Positions 1-7,043 of a DNA stretch of 7,368 nt are shown here, piece after piece. The first letter of the stretch is position 1, and every line of letters begins with the position of its first letter. The stretch spans positions 1 through 7,368 of the forward strand of contig JAPOOH010000135.1 of the NCBI GenBank assembly GCA_026713505.1. Reading direction: 5' to 3'. This stretch comes from Chloroflexota bacterium (GTDB lineage: Bacteria > Chloroflexota > Dehalococcoidia > Lucifugimonadales > Australimonadaceae). Below the pieces are notes generated by a model. It did not search any database, was not told the origin of the DNA, and saw only the letters and a program-made list of their open reading frames with translations. A program made the translations under genes and the position numbers.

Positions 1-1
1 C

Positions 2-874
2 ATCGACCCGCTGAACGGCATCTTCTGGGGCAGCCTCGGCCTTCTCTCATGGGGCTTCGCAGACTACCTCGCGCGCTCGGTGGCTGTGCGTGTCGGGAGC
101 ATGAGCACCGCCGTCCTCATCCAGGTGCTGGGGCTAGCGCTGCCGCTTCCGTTCGTGCTCGCCGGACTCGGCGCGAACGGACTCGAGGCCGACTGGGGAG
201 CGGTGGCGCTCTGGGCCCCGCTCAGCGCCGCGTGCCTCGGTCTCGCCTACCTCGCCTACTACACGGGCCTGCACCGTGGCGCCGTGTCCGTTGTCACAAG
301 CGCAGCCTCGGCCTGGCTCGCGGTGACGGTCGCGGTGACCGTGCTCTTCTTCGGAGAGCACATCTCGCTGCTGCAGGTCGGGCTCATGGGGGCGGTGCTC
401 GCGGGCATCCTCATGCTCTCGGCGCAGCCATCCACCCGTTCGGGCGCCAACTCGGGATTGCTTTGGGGTCTCGGTGCGATGTTCGGGCTTGGCCTCGCGC
501 TCGGCTTCCTGGACCGCATCACCGAGGCGTCCAGCCCGATGTTCGCCGTGCTCATCGTCCGGGCGCTCTCCATCGTTCCGGCGTATCTCTTCACCCGGTA
601 TCGCGGCGAGGTCATCCGGCTGCCGAGCGGGTGGGACGGCAAGCGCCTGCTGATCGCCGCGGCGCTGCTCGATTCCGGGGGCTACGTCGCCTACAACCTG
701 GGCGTGGACGCGGCGCCCGTGGCCGTCGTTGCCCCGATCACGGCGGCGCACCCCGTCGTGACGATAGCGCTTGCCATCGTGCTGCTGCGCGAGCGCCCGC
801 GCTCGCTGCAATGGGCCGGGGCAGGCGTCACCGTGGCGGCGGTGGTAGCCCTGAGCGCATTCGCGGGGGCATAA
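2..874 (+). CDS. EamA/DMT-family permease, 5'-truncated by the window edge
   Basis: An inner-membrane carrier of the drug/metabolite transporter superfamily, about 290 residues visible. The frame is open from position 2 to a TAA at 872-874. The first visible residues (IDPLNGIFWG) already run into the first membrane helix (GLLSWGFADYLAR), so only a short N-terminus is missing; a later GTG at 80 would cut off that helix and is not the start. The protein shows the internal duplication typical of EamA proteins: the end of the first half reads AASAWLAVTVAVTVLFFGEH (visible residues 101-120) and the second half repeats the pattern near its end with PITAAHPVVTIALAIVLLRE. Roughly ten hydrophobic segments follow one another with short polar loops. 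The substrate cannot be told from sequence; amino acids, sugars, nucleotides or drugs are all known for the family. The next gene has its own promoter and RBS, so it need not be co-transcribed. Confidence 0.9.
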   Translation: MDPLNGIFWGSLGLLSWGFADYLARSVAVRVGSMSTAVLIQVLGLALPLPFVLAGLGANGLEADWGAVALWAPLSAACLGLAYLAYYTGLHRGAVSVVTSAASAWLAVTVAVTVLFFGEHISLLQVGLMGAVLAGILMLSAQPSTRSGANSGLLWGLGAMFGLGLALGFLDRITEASSPMFAVLIVRALSIVPAYLFTRYRGEVIRLPSGWDGKRLLIAAALLDSGGYVAYNLGVDAAPVAVVAPITAAHPVVTIALAIVLLRERPRSLQWAGAGVTVAAVVALSAFAGA

Positions 875-878
875 GTCC

Positions 879-899
879 GCCCCGCTCCACCGGCGGGGC
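879..899 (+). terminator. GC hairpin after the permease stop, weak terminator candidate
   Basis: A perfect 7-bp inverted repeat, GCCCCGC (879-885) and GCGGGGC (893-899), around a 7-nt loop, starts 4 nt after the permease TAA. No T-run follows (the next bases are AAGGTACAAT), so it does not fit a standard intrinsic terminator. It could still slow transcription or protect the 3' end of the message. Confidence 0.35.
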
Positions 900-901
900 A
901 A

Positions 902-912
902 GGTACAATCCC
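902..912 (+). promoter_or_regulatory. Probable -10 promoter element for the ABM-MFS pair
   Basis: TACAAT at 904-909 matches the sigma-70 -10 consensus at five of six positions and lies 36 nt before the ATG at 946, leaving room for a leader that carries an RBS. No good -35 hexamer is visible 16-18 bp upstream; the hairpin at 879-899 occupies that space. The surrounding 11-mer GGTACAATCCC occurs again, on the minus strand at 4394-4404, just before the NHL-protein gene, which supports a real promoter motif. Confidence 0.5.
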
Positions 913-933
913 AAGGCGACATCTCGCATATCC

Positions 934-938
934 GGAGG
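934..938 (+). promoter_or_regulatory. Ribosome binding site that fixes the ABM gene start
   Basis: GGAGG lies 7 nt before the ATG at 946. The same frame is open far upstream (from about position 49) through the permease gene, so this strong Shine-Dalgarno sequence is what decides the start. Confidence 0.8.
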
Positions 939-945
939 CAGGGCG

Positions 946-1260
946 ATGCTCGTTCTCGTAGTGAGTGTGAAAGTGAAGCCGGGACGCGCGGACGATTACA
1001 TAGCCGCGGTGCAGGCGGACGGAGCAGGGACACATGCGAACGAGGAGGGCAACTTCCAGTTCAGCTGCGTCCGCGACCAGGCGGACCCCGATCGTTTCTT
1101 CCTGTTCGAGGTCTACAAGGACGAGGCCGCGCTGGAAGCGCACCGCGGCATGCCGCACTTCCTGAAGTACCGCGAGGCTACGGCGGACATCTACGCGGAG
1201 GAGACCGTGCGCCACATGTGCACGAACGTTTTCCCTCCCGACGACTGGTGGACGTCCTGA
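946..1260 (+). CDS. Antibiotic biosynthesis monooxygenase (ABM)-fold protein, LsrG/YgiN-like
   Basis: A 104-residue cytoplasmic protein with the dimeric alpha-beta barrel pattern of the ABM family, which includes quinol monooxygenase YgiN and the autoinducer-2 processing enzyme LsrG. Visible hallmarks are the N-terminal strand MLVLVVSVKVKPG, the EEGNFQFSCVRD segment (33-44), the PDRFFLFEVYKDEAALEAH strand-helix unit (48-66) and the H66-x4-H71-F pair (HRGMPHF). Family members oxidise or isomerise small, often quinone- or ketone-like compounds without metal or cofactor; the substrate here is unknown. The C-terminal tail (CTNVFPPDDWWTS) is a little longer than usual and rich in aromatic residues. 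The ATG is supported by a GGAGG 7 nt upstream. Only 7 bp separate its TGA from the MFS gene, so the two are almost certainly one operon. Length and start are secure; enzymatic function is inferred from the fold. Confidence 0.87.
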   Translation: MLVLVVSVKVKPGRADDYIAAVQADGAGTHANEEGNFQFSCVRDQADPDRFFLFEVYKDEAALEAHRGMPHFLKYREATADIYAEETVRHMCTNVFPPDDWWTS

Positions 1261-1267
1261 TCGGACC

Positions 1268-2512
1268 GTGAGACCGGAGCGCTGGCCATTCTTCTACGGC
1301 TGGGTCATCGTAGGGGCGGCATTCGTCGCCTCCGGCATCGGTTCCGGCGCCGCTATCTGGGGCCCGAGCGTCCTGCTCCTCCCCATGACGGAGGACCTGG
1401 GCTGGTCGCGGGCTGAGTTCTTCTCCGCGTTCCTGGTGCGGGAGTTGCTCATCGGGCTTGCCGCGCCGCTGGTCGGGCCCTTTTACGATTCAAAGCGCGG
1501 GCCGCGCATCCTCGCGCTGGTCGGTGCTGTGCTGCTCGGTCTCTCGATGGTGCTCATCCGTCACGTCACCGAGCTGTGGCAGTTCATCGCGCTGTTCGGC
1601 GTGCTGGGCGGGGTGGCGGAGTTGGGGGGCGGCTTCTTCATCTCCCAGGCGCTGGTGCCGAAGTGGTTCGTGCGGAAGCGCGGGCGCGCTCTCGGCATAT
1701 CCGTCATGGGCGCGGGACTGGGGGCGCTGCTGTTCCCCACCGGCGTCTCGGCGCTCATCGAGGCTGTCGGCTGGCGCGACGCGTGGTTGTGGTTCGGTGT
1801 CGCCGTGGGCAGCATCGCCTTCCTCCTGGGATTGTTCCTCCGCACCAAGCCGGAGGACTCTGGAATGCTGCCGGACGGCGGCCCATCCCGCGAAGCCCTG
1901 TCACACGGCGCGGCGCCGTTCGTCGAGGAGCGTTCGCTGACACGGCGCGAGGCGGTCCGCACCCCCGCATTCTGGCTGCTGCTGGCCGCGTTCAGCCTGG
2001 TCGGCCTCGGCATCACGGGGTTCCAGAGCAACTGGCATCCCTTCCTCGTGGAAACGGGCTTCACTCCGGGGCAGGCTGCGGCCGGCATCGCCGTGTACGG
2101 GTTGTTGTCCGGCATCGTTCGGCCCGGCTGGGGACTGCTCGGCGAACGCTTCCCCGCGCGCTATCTGCTCGGCGGTGTCTCGATCTCCACTGCGGTGCTC
2201 ATCGCCATCTTCCTGAACGTGCGAACGATGGAGGTCCTACTACCCGTCATGTTCATGGCCGGAGTCATCATGGGCGGATACCTCATCCTGCGCGCACTGC
2301 TCACCGCCAACTATTTCGGAAGGACCTACCTCGGCGCGGTAAACAGCCTGTTCAGGCCGATAGTCATGGGTACGGGCGCAGCGGGACCGCTGCTGTTCGG
2401 CGCGCTCTACGACCTGGAGGGCGGCTATACACTCGCATTCCTCGCCGCCGCGCTGGCGTGGGGGGCCGCAGGCGTCATCGTGCTCCTGGCGAAGCCTCCC
2501 CACACGCGCTGA
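1268..2512 (+). CDS. MFS transporter, oxalate/monocarboxylate-carrier type
   Basis: A 414-residue inner-membrane protein with about 12 hydrophobic helices, the usual length for the major facilitator superfamily. The N-terminus PFFYGWVIVGAAFV (7-20) is characteristic of the oxalate/formate antiporter-like and monocarboxylate-porter-like branch. A variant of the MFS loop 2-3 motif is seen at GPFYDSKRGPR (70-80), and KWFVRKRGRALGI (132-144) sits in the cytoplasmic loop before helix 5. A polar linker at about 193-232 separates the two six-helix halves. The GTG at 1268 is chosen because it places the start just before the first conserved segment; there is no strong Shine-Dalgarno sequence, and translation is probably coupled to the ABM gene that ends 7 bp upstream. 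The substrate is unknown; the branch suggests a small organic acid. Uptake or export cannot be told apart. Confidence 0.92.
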   Translation: MRPERWPFFYGWVIVGAAFVASGIGSGAAIWGPSVLLLPMTEDLGWSRAEFFSAFLVRELLIGLAAPLVGPFYDSKRGPRILALVGAVLLGLSMVLIRHVTELWQFIALFGVLGGVAELGGGFFISQALVPKWFVRKRGRALGISVMGAGLGALLFPTGVSALIEAVGWRDAWLWFGVAVGSIAFLLGLFLRTKPEDSGMLPDGGPSREALSHGAAPFVEERSLTRREAVRTPAFWLLLAAFSLVGLGITGFQSNWHPFLVETGFTPGQAAAGIAVYGLLSGIVRPGWGLLGERFPARYLLGGVSISTAVLIAIFLNVRTMEVLLPVMFMAGVIMGGYLILRALLTANYFGRTYLGAVNSLFRPIVMGTGAAGPLLFGALYDLEGGYTLAFLAAALAWGAAGVIVLLAKPPHTR

Positions 2513-2548
2513 CGCCAGCGGTCCTATAACAAGCCCAGGGGCAATTGC

Positions 2549-2566
2549 ACGGGGTATACACCCCGT
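2549..2566. terminator. Hairpin downstream of the MFS gene, possible terminator
   Basis: A perfect 7-bp inverted repeat, ACGGGGT (2549-2555) and ACCCCGT (2560-2566), around the 4-nt loop ATAC lies 36 bp after the MFS stop, at the end of the ABM-MFS operon. No T-run follows on the plus strand, so termination is plausible but not shown. A site for a dimeric regulator is an alternative reading. Confidence 0.4.
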
Positions 2567-2591
2567 ATCAGGAGTTCCACAATCCATGCCA

Positions 2592-2631
2592 ACACAAAAT
2601 ATTGTGTAAATGTTGCGGCGCGTAGTATCAT
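2592..2631 (+). promoter_or_regulatory. Candidate promoter with overlapping inverted repeat for the small membrane protein
   Basis: In an AT-rich patch of the 169-bp spacer, ACACAA (2592-2597) and TTGTGT (2602-2607) form a perfect 6-bp inverted repeat around AATA. Its right arm doubles as a partial -35 (TTG matches), and 18 bp later TATCAT (2626-2631) matches the -10 consensus at five of six positions, 50 nt before the ATG at 2682. This layout would suit a repressor or activator site, but both promoter boxes are imperfect. A further short repeat, GGCCG (2637-2641) and CGGCC (2651-2655), falls in the predicted leader. Confidence 0.35.
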
Positions 2632-2681
2632 TTACCGGCCGTTAATCAAGCGGCCATTCGGCCACGGATGGAAGGTAAGCC

Positions 2682-2855
2682 ATGCGCCCTGGACTCGTCT
2701 TCATCGGCCTCTTCGCTCTCCTCATGGTCGTCTACTTCAGCCTCCAGAGCACGCTCGGCACTGTGACGACGACCCTGCTACAGGTGGGCATCGTGCTGAC
2801 GCTCCTGGGTTCAGCCCTCTGGCTACGGAAGCGGTTCTCTCCTCCGGAGCGCTGA
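2682..2855 (+). CDS. Small two-helix membrane protein, unknown function
   Basis: A 57-residue open frame beginning with ATG and ending with TGA. I do not recognise a family. It has a short N-terminal stub (MRPG), a hydrophobic helix at about residues 5-20 (VFIGLFALLMVVYFSL), a Ser/Thr-rich turn (QSTLGTVTTT), a second hydrophobic helix at about 32-48, and a basic end (LRKRFSPPER). By the positive-inside rule both ends would face the cytoplasm, a hairpin in the inner membrane. GAAGG at 2671-2675 lies 6 nt before the ATG and serves as a plausible Shine-Dalgarno sequence. It stands alone between the MFS gene and the convergent NHL-protein gene. Hydrophobic pattern, RBS and a fitting intergenic slot support it, but the frame is short and chance cannot be excluded. 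Confidence 0.6.
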   Translation: MRPGLVFIGLFALLMVVYFSLQSTLGTVTTTLLQVGIVLTLLGSALWLRKRFSPPER

Positions 2856-2868
2856 CGTCCCGCTACCT

Positions 2869-2881
2869 GCGGAAGCTCCGC
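2869..2881. terminator. Short hairpin between convergent genes
   Basis: GCGGA (2869-2873) and TCCGC (2877-2881) pair around AGC in the 55-bp gap between the small membrane protein stop and the NHL-protein stop. The position suits a bidirectional terminator, but the stem is only 5 bp and neither strand has a T-run after it. Confidence 0.25.
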
Positions 2882-2910
2882 CTCCGGCACACCCGGTGTC
2901 TCAAGCGTGT

Positions 2911-4389
<1,479 letters not shown>

Positions 4390-4393
4390 GCGA

Positions 4394-4404
4394 GGGATTG
4401 TACC
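4394..4404 (-). promoter_or_regulatory. -10 element of the NHL-protein gene, giving a leaderless transcript
   Basis: On the minus strand TACAAT (4402 down to 4397) lies only 7 nt before the ATG at 4389, so transcription is expected to begin at or within a base or two of the start codon. No Shine-Dalgarno sequence is present. A CTGACA (4419 down to 4414) resembles a -35 box but the 11-bp spacing is too short. The 11-mer GGTACAATCCC is the same as at 902-912. Confidence 0.55.
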
Positions 4405-4423
4405 CGCGCTGTTTGTCAGCGCG
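4405..4423. promoter_or_regulatory. Inverted repeat in the divergent promoter region, possible operator
   Basis: CGCGCTG (4405-4411) and CAGCGCG (4417-4423) form a perfect 7-bp inverted repeat around TTTGT. It lies immediately upstream of the NHL-gene -10 box, within the space where sigma factor or a regulator would bind, and outside the predicted transcripts of both divergent genes. A DNA-binding site is therefore more likely than an RNA hairpin, although a chance GC palindrome is possible. Confidence 0.35.
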
Positions 4424-4467
4424 CCGCCGCATCCCGGCACGCCGCCGCTCCCCGACAAGCTCTACGC

Positions 4468-4473
4468 TATAAT
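4468..4473 (+). promoter_or_regulatory. -10 element of gatB, near-leaderless transcript
   Basis: A perfect TATAAT lies 10 nt before the gatB ATG at 4484. With the usual 6-8 nt to the transcription start, the leader would be only about 2-4 nt. No good -35 hexamer is seen at 16-18 bp, and there is no convincing Shine-Dalgarno sequence before the ATG. Confidence 0.6.
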
Positions 4474-4483
4474 CGAAGTGCTC

Positions 4484-5962
4484 ATGACCGAATACGAAAC
4501 AGTTATCGGCCTCGAAGTGCATGCCCAGCTGCGAACGAGCAGCAAGATGTACTGCGCCTGCCCCGCCGACTACCAGGACTCCGAACCGAACACGCGCGTC
4601 TGTCCCGTGTGTCTCGGGCTGCCGGGCTCGCTGCCCGTCATCAACCGCGAGGCGATCCGCTCCATCATCATGATCGGGCTGGCGCTCCACTGCAGCATCC
4701 CTTCTCACAGCAAATTCGACCGCAAGAATTACCCCTACCCGGACCTGATGAAGGGCTACCAGATATCCCAGTACGACCTCCCTCTGTGCGTCGACGGCTA
4801 CATGGACGTGAACGTGGAAGGCGAGCGCCGGCGCGTGGGAATCGAGCGGGTCCACATGGAGGAGGACGTCGCCAAGCTGAGCCACCTGACCGACCCTGCC
4901 ACCGGCGAGGGATACTCGCTGGTGGACGTGAACCGCTCCGGCGTGCCTCTGGTGGAGATGGTGAGCCGCCCGGACATCCGCTCCGCAGAAGAGGCGCGGC
5001 AGTACCTGATGGCGTACCAGTCCATCCTCCGCTACCTCGGCGTCTCCACGGCCAACATGGACGAGGGATCGTTCCGGTGCGACGCGAACGTCAGCATCCG
5101 CCCGAAGGGCAGCGAAACGTTCGGCACGAAGGTCGAAGTCAAGAACATGAACTCGTTCCGCTCCGTCTTCCGCGCCATCGAGCACGAGGTCGAGCGGCAG
5201 GCGAAGGTGCTGGGCTCCGGCGGACGCGTCGTGCAGGAGACGCGTGGCTGGCTGGAGGACAAGGGCGTCACCACATCCCTGCGCAGCAAGGAGGAGGCGA
5301 ACGACTACCGCTACTTCCCTGAGCCGGACCTGCCGCCGCTCAACGTCGACCCCGCGTGGGTCGCGGAGATATCGGAACTGCTGCCGGAGCTTCCGGAGGA
5401 GCGCAGGCTGCGATTCACCACCGAGCACGGCCTGCCCGCCTACGACGCCTCGCTGCTTACCGCAACGCCCGGCCTCGCCGACTACTACGAGGCGACCTTG
5501 CGGCACGCGCGGGAGGGCGGCAGCGCGGACGGCGTGGCGAAGGCCGCGGCGAACTGGACGCTCACGGAGTTGGGGAGGCTGGCCAACGAGACGCACACGG
5601 AGATCCACGAATCGCCGGTTACGCCGGAGCGGCTCGCGGAGCTGCTGGTCATACTGGAGAATGGAACGCTCGGTACGCCGCAGGGCAAGCGTGCCATCGA
5701 GGAGATGTTCCACACCGGCAAGTCCGCGCAGGCGGTCGTGGCCGACCTGGGACTGGTGCAGATATCGGACACCGATGAACTGGCGGGAACCGTCGCCCAG
5801 GCCATAGACTCCAACCCGCAGGCGGTTGCGGACTACCTTGCGGGCAAGGAAACGGCGGCGAAGTTCCTCGTCGGGCAGGTGATGAAGGCGACGCGCGGCA
5901 ACGCCAATCCGTCGGTCGTTGCGGATATCATCGTCGAGCAGTTGGACGCGATGAAAGGCTAG
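4484..5962 (+). CDS. gatB: Aspartyl/glutamyl-tRNA amidotransferase subunit B
   Basis: The tRNA-binding and kinase subunit of GatCAB, which converts Asp-tRNA(Asn) and Glu-tRNA(Gln) to the amide forms in organisms lacking AsnRS or GlnRS. At 492 residues it is full length. It opens with YETVIGLEVHAQL (4-16); C24 and C26 with C40 and C43 (CAC, then CPVC) are the zinc-site cysteines. FDRKNYPYPDLMKGYQISQY (78-97), the signature LVDVNRSGVPLVEM (146-159), EVKNMNSFR (218-226) and the NDYRYFPEPDLPPL stretch (273-286) are all present, followed by the helical GatB/YqeY tail to the end (NPSVVADIIVEQLDAMKG). The ATG at 4484 is chosen because the conserved domain starts there; the frame continues upstream to an ATG at 4388, which would overlap the divergent gene start and the TATAAT. 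gatA and gatC are not adjacent, so they must lie elsewhere. secG follows 8 bp downstream. Confidence 0.98.
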   Translation: MTEYETVIGLEVHAQLRTSSKMYCACPADYQDSEPNTRVCPVCLGLPGSLPVINREAIRSIIMIGLALHCSIPSHSKFDRKNYPYPDLMKGYQISQYDLPLCVDGYMDVNVEGERRRVGIERVHMEEDVAKLSHLTDPATGEGYSLVDVNRSGVPLVEMVSRPDIRSAEEARQYLMAYQSILRYLGVSTANMDEGSFRCDANVSIRPKGSETFGTKVEVKNMNSFRSVFRAIEHEVERQAKVLGSGGRVVQETRGWLEDKGVTTSLRSKEEANDYRYFPEPDLPPLNVDPAWVAEISELLPELPEERRLRFTTEHGLPAYDASLLTATPGLADYYEATLRHAREGGSADGVAKAAANWTLTELGRLANETHTEIHESPVTPERLAELLVILENGTLGTPQGKRAIEEMFHTGKSAQAVVADLGLVQISDTDELAGTVAQAIDSNPQAVADYLAGKETAAKFLVGQVMKATRGNANPSVVADIIVEQLDAMKG

Positions 5963-5967
5963 GGGAG
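5961..5967 (+). promoter_or_regulatory. secG ribosome binding site overlapping the gatB stop
   Basis: AGGGGAG begins inside the gatB TAG (5960-5962) and ends 3 nt before the TTG at 5971. The spacing is short, but it is the only purine-rich element present, and it supports translational coupling from gatB and the TTG start. Confidence 0.55.
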
Positions 5968-5970
5968 CAC

Positions 5971-6189
5971 TTGGGTACGTACATCAGTTTCGCAGTAATC
6001 ATCGTTGTCGCGCTGCTCGTGGCGAGCATCCTGATGCAGGTGCGCGGAGCGGGCGGCGGCCTCTTCGGCGCAGGCTCGATCCAGTCCTACCGCACGCGGC
6101 GGGGCGTCGAACGCACGCTCTTCCAGTTCACCATCGGGCTGGGCGTCCTCTTCGTCATCCTCGCGGTCCTCAACCTGACGGTCACCTAG
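5971..6189 (+). CDS. secG: Preprotein translocase subunit SecG
   Basis: A 72-residue inner-membrane protein, the small accessory subunit of the SecYEG channel that assists SecA-driven export. It shows the family layout: first helix at about 5-23 (SFAVIIVVALLVASILMQ), a Gly-rich cytoplasmic loop GAGGGLFGAGS (26-36), the conserved YRTRRGVERTLFQFTI stretch (40-55), and a second helix at about 53-69 (TIGLGVLFVILAVLNLT). Length fits the short SecG form common outside the proteobacteria. The start is a TTG with a purine-rich RBS 3 nt upstream that overlaps the gatB stop, so co-transcription and coupling with gatB are likely. The TAG at 6187-6189 overlaps the stop of the convergent SDR gene through a shared CTAG, leaving no room for a terminator between them. 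Confidence 0.93.
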   Translation: MGTYISFAVIIVVALLVASILMQVRGAGGGLFGAGSIQSYRTRRGVERTLFQFTIGLGVLFVILAVLNLTVT

Positions 6190-7043
6190 CCCATCAGCGA
6201 CGCGAAGTAGTCCTGCAGGCGCCGCTGGCCGACGGCGGGCCCGACCATGTCCACCTCCGACTCCGCGATGCGATAGACGGCCGAGTCGTACCCGTGCCGT
6301 CCGGCGAACCGACGCAACGCTGCCCGCAACTGCGCCCGCCACACGTAGGAGAAACGAACCGGCACGTCCCCCGCGGCAGCTGCGGCGAGCCCGGCTATCT
6401 CCTCCCAGGTCAGCACCTCCGGCCCGCCTACGTCCACCTCCCGCTCATGCCCCTCCAGACCGTCCACGAGCACCCTCGCGACGTCTGCTTCATGGACGGG
6501 GTTGATCTGCCCTTGACCGCCCCCCGACATCGACAGCTTGCCACGCCTCAGGGCGCGCTCCAGTAGCGGACGGAGCCGGGCGAAGGTGATGGTCGGACGG
6601 ACGATGAGATGGTCGACGGATGACATACGCAACGCCGCGGCGAACGATTCGTGCGCCCGGACGTATTCCATCATGCCGAGGAATCGGCCTCCGTAGAGCG
6701 AGACGTACGCGAAGCGCTGTACGCCGGCCTCCCCTGCCTCGTGCAGCAGACTTCGGTTGCCCGCGTCATCCACCGCATGGAAGGTCTCGGCCTTGTAGGT
6801 GAAGATCTTCGTTGCCAGTCTCGCGCCGACACAGGAGACGACGGCGTCGGCGTCGGCGCAGGAGCCCTCGAGTGTCCGAGGGTTGAGCAGGTTGCCGACG
6901 AAGACCTCCTCCGGCTCCGTCGTGAGTCGCGAAGGCTCTCGGACGAGCGCTCGGACGCGGGAGCCGCGCGACTGCAGCTCGCGCACGACCTCGGCGCCGA
7001 TGAAGCCCGTGGCGCCCGCGACGACAACAAGCGGCAGGCTCAC
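6186..7043 (-). CDS. NAD(P)-binding atypical SDR (NmrA/NDUFA9-like)
   Basis: A 285-residue protein with an N-terminal Rossmann fold: VVVAGATGFIG (6-16) has the GxxGxxG nucleotide-binding motif of extended/atypical short-chain dehydrogenases, and RALVREPSRL (31-40) follows strand 2 with basic residues that favour NADPH. FAYVSLYGG (111-119), the IVRPTITFA segment (147-155) and NPVHEADVARVL (181-192) are typical of the NDUFA9-like/SDR_a5 group, whose members act as reductases or as structural or assembly factors for quinone-linked complexes. The usual YxxxK is read here as Y127-VRA-H131, so the active-site lysine appears to be replaced. The start is the GTG at 7043, with GGAGAAG 8 nt upstream; it overlaps the preceding FAD-oxidase stop as GTGA, indicating coupling. 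The stop shares CTAG with secG. The reaction is unknown. Confidence 0.88.
   Translation of the reverse strand: MSLPLVVVAGATGFIGAEVVRELQSRGSRVRALVREPSRLTTEPEEVFVGNLLNPRTLEGSCADADAVVSCVGARLATKIFTYKAETFHAVDDAGNRSLLHEAGEAGVQRFAYVSLYGGRFLGMMEYVRAHESFAAALRMSSVDHLIVRPTITFARLRPLLERALRRGKLSMSGGGQGQINPVHEADVARVLVDGLEGHEREVDVGGPEVLTWEEIAGLAAAAAGDVPVRFSYVWRAQLRAALRRFAGRHGYDSAVYRIAESEVDMVGPAVGQRRLQDYFASLMG

Noticed and set aside
49..945. A long frame running into the ABM gene, suggesting a 403-residue fusion protein
   Set aside because: The upstream part is Arg/Ala/Gly-rich nonsense in another frame of the permease gene; a GGAGG and ATG at 934-948 mark the true start.
1576..2529. A 317-codon frame overlapping the MFS gene on the same strand
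   Set aside because: Basic, low-complexity translation (Arg/His/Gly) with no RBS; the MFS frame explains the region.
2636..2663. Repeated CGGCC units (2636, 2651, 2659) as a repeat array
   Set aside because: Only 5-bp units with irregular spacing in GC-rich DNA; no array and nothing CRISPR-like.
4397..4419. CTGACA and TACAAT as a complete -35/-10 promoter of the NHL gene
   Set aside because: The spacing is 11 bp, too short for sigma-70; only the -10 box is kept.
4390..4458. TTG at 4458 as the start of the NHL protein (23 extra residues)
   Set aside because: The extra residues (Gly/Pro/Ser-rich) match no family N-terminus and would cover the inverted repeat and the -10 box; the ATG at 4389 fits the domain start.
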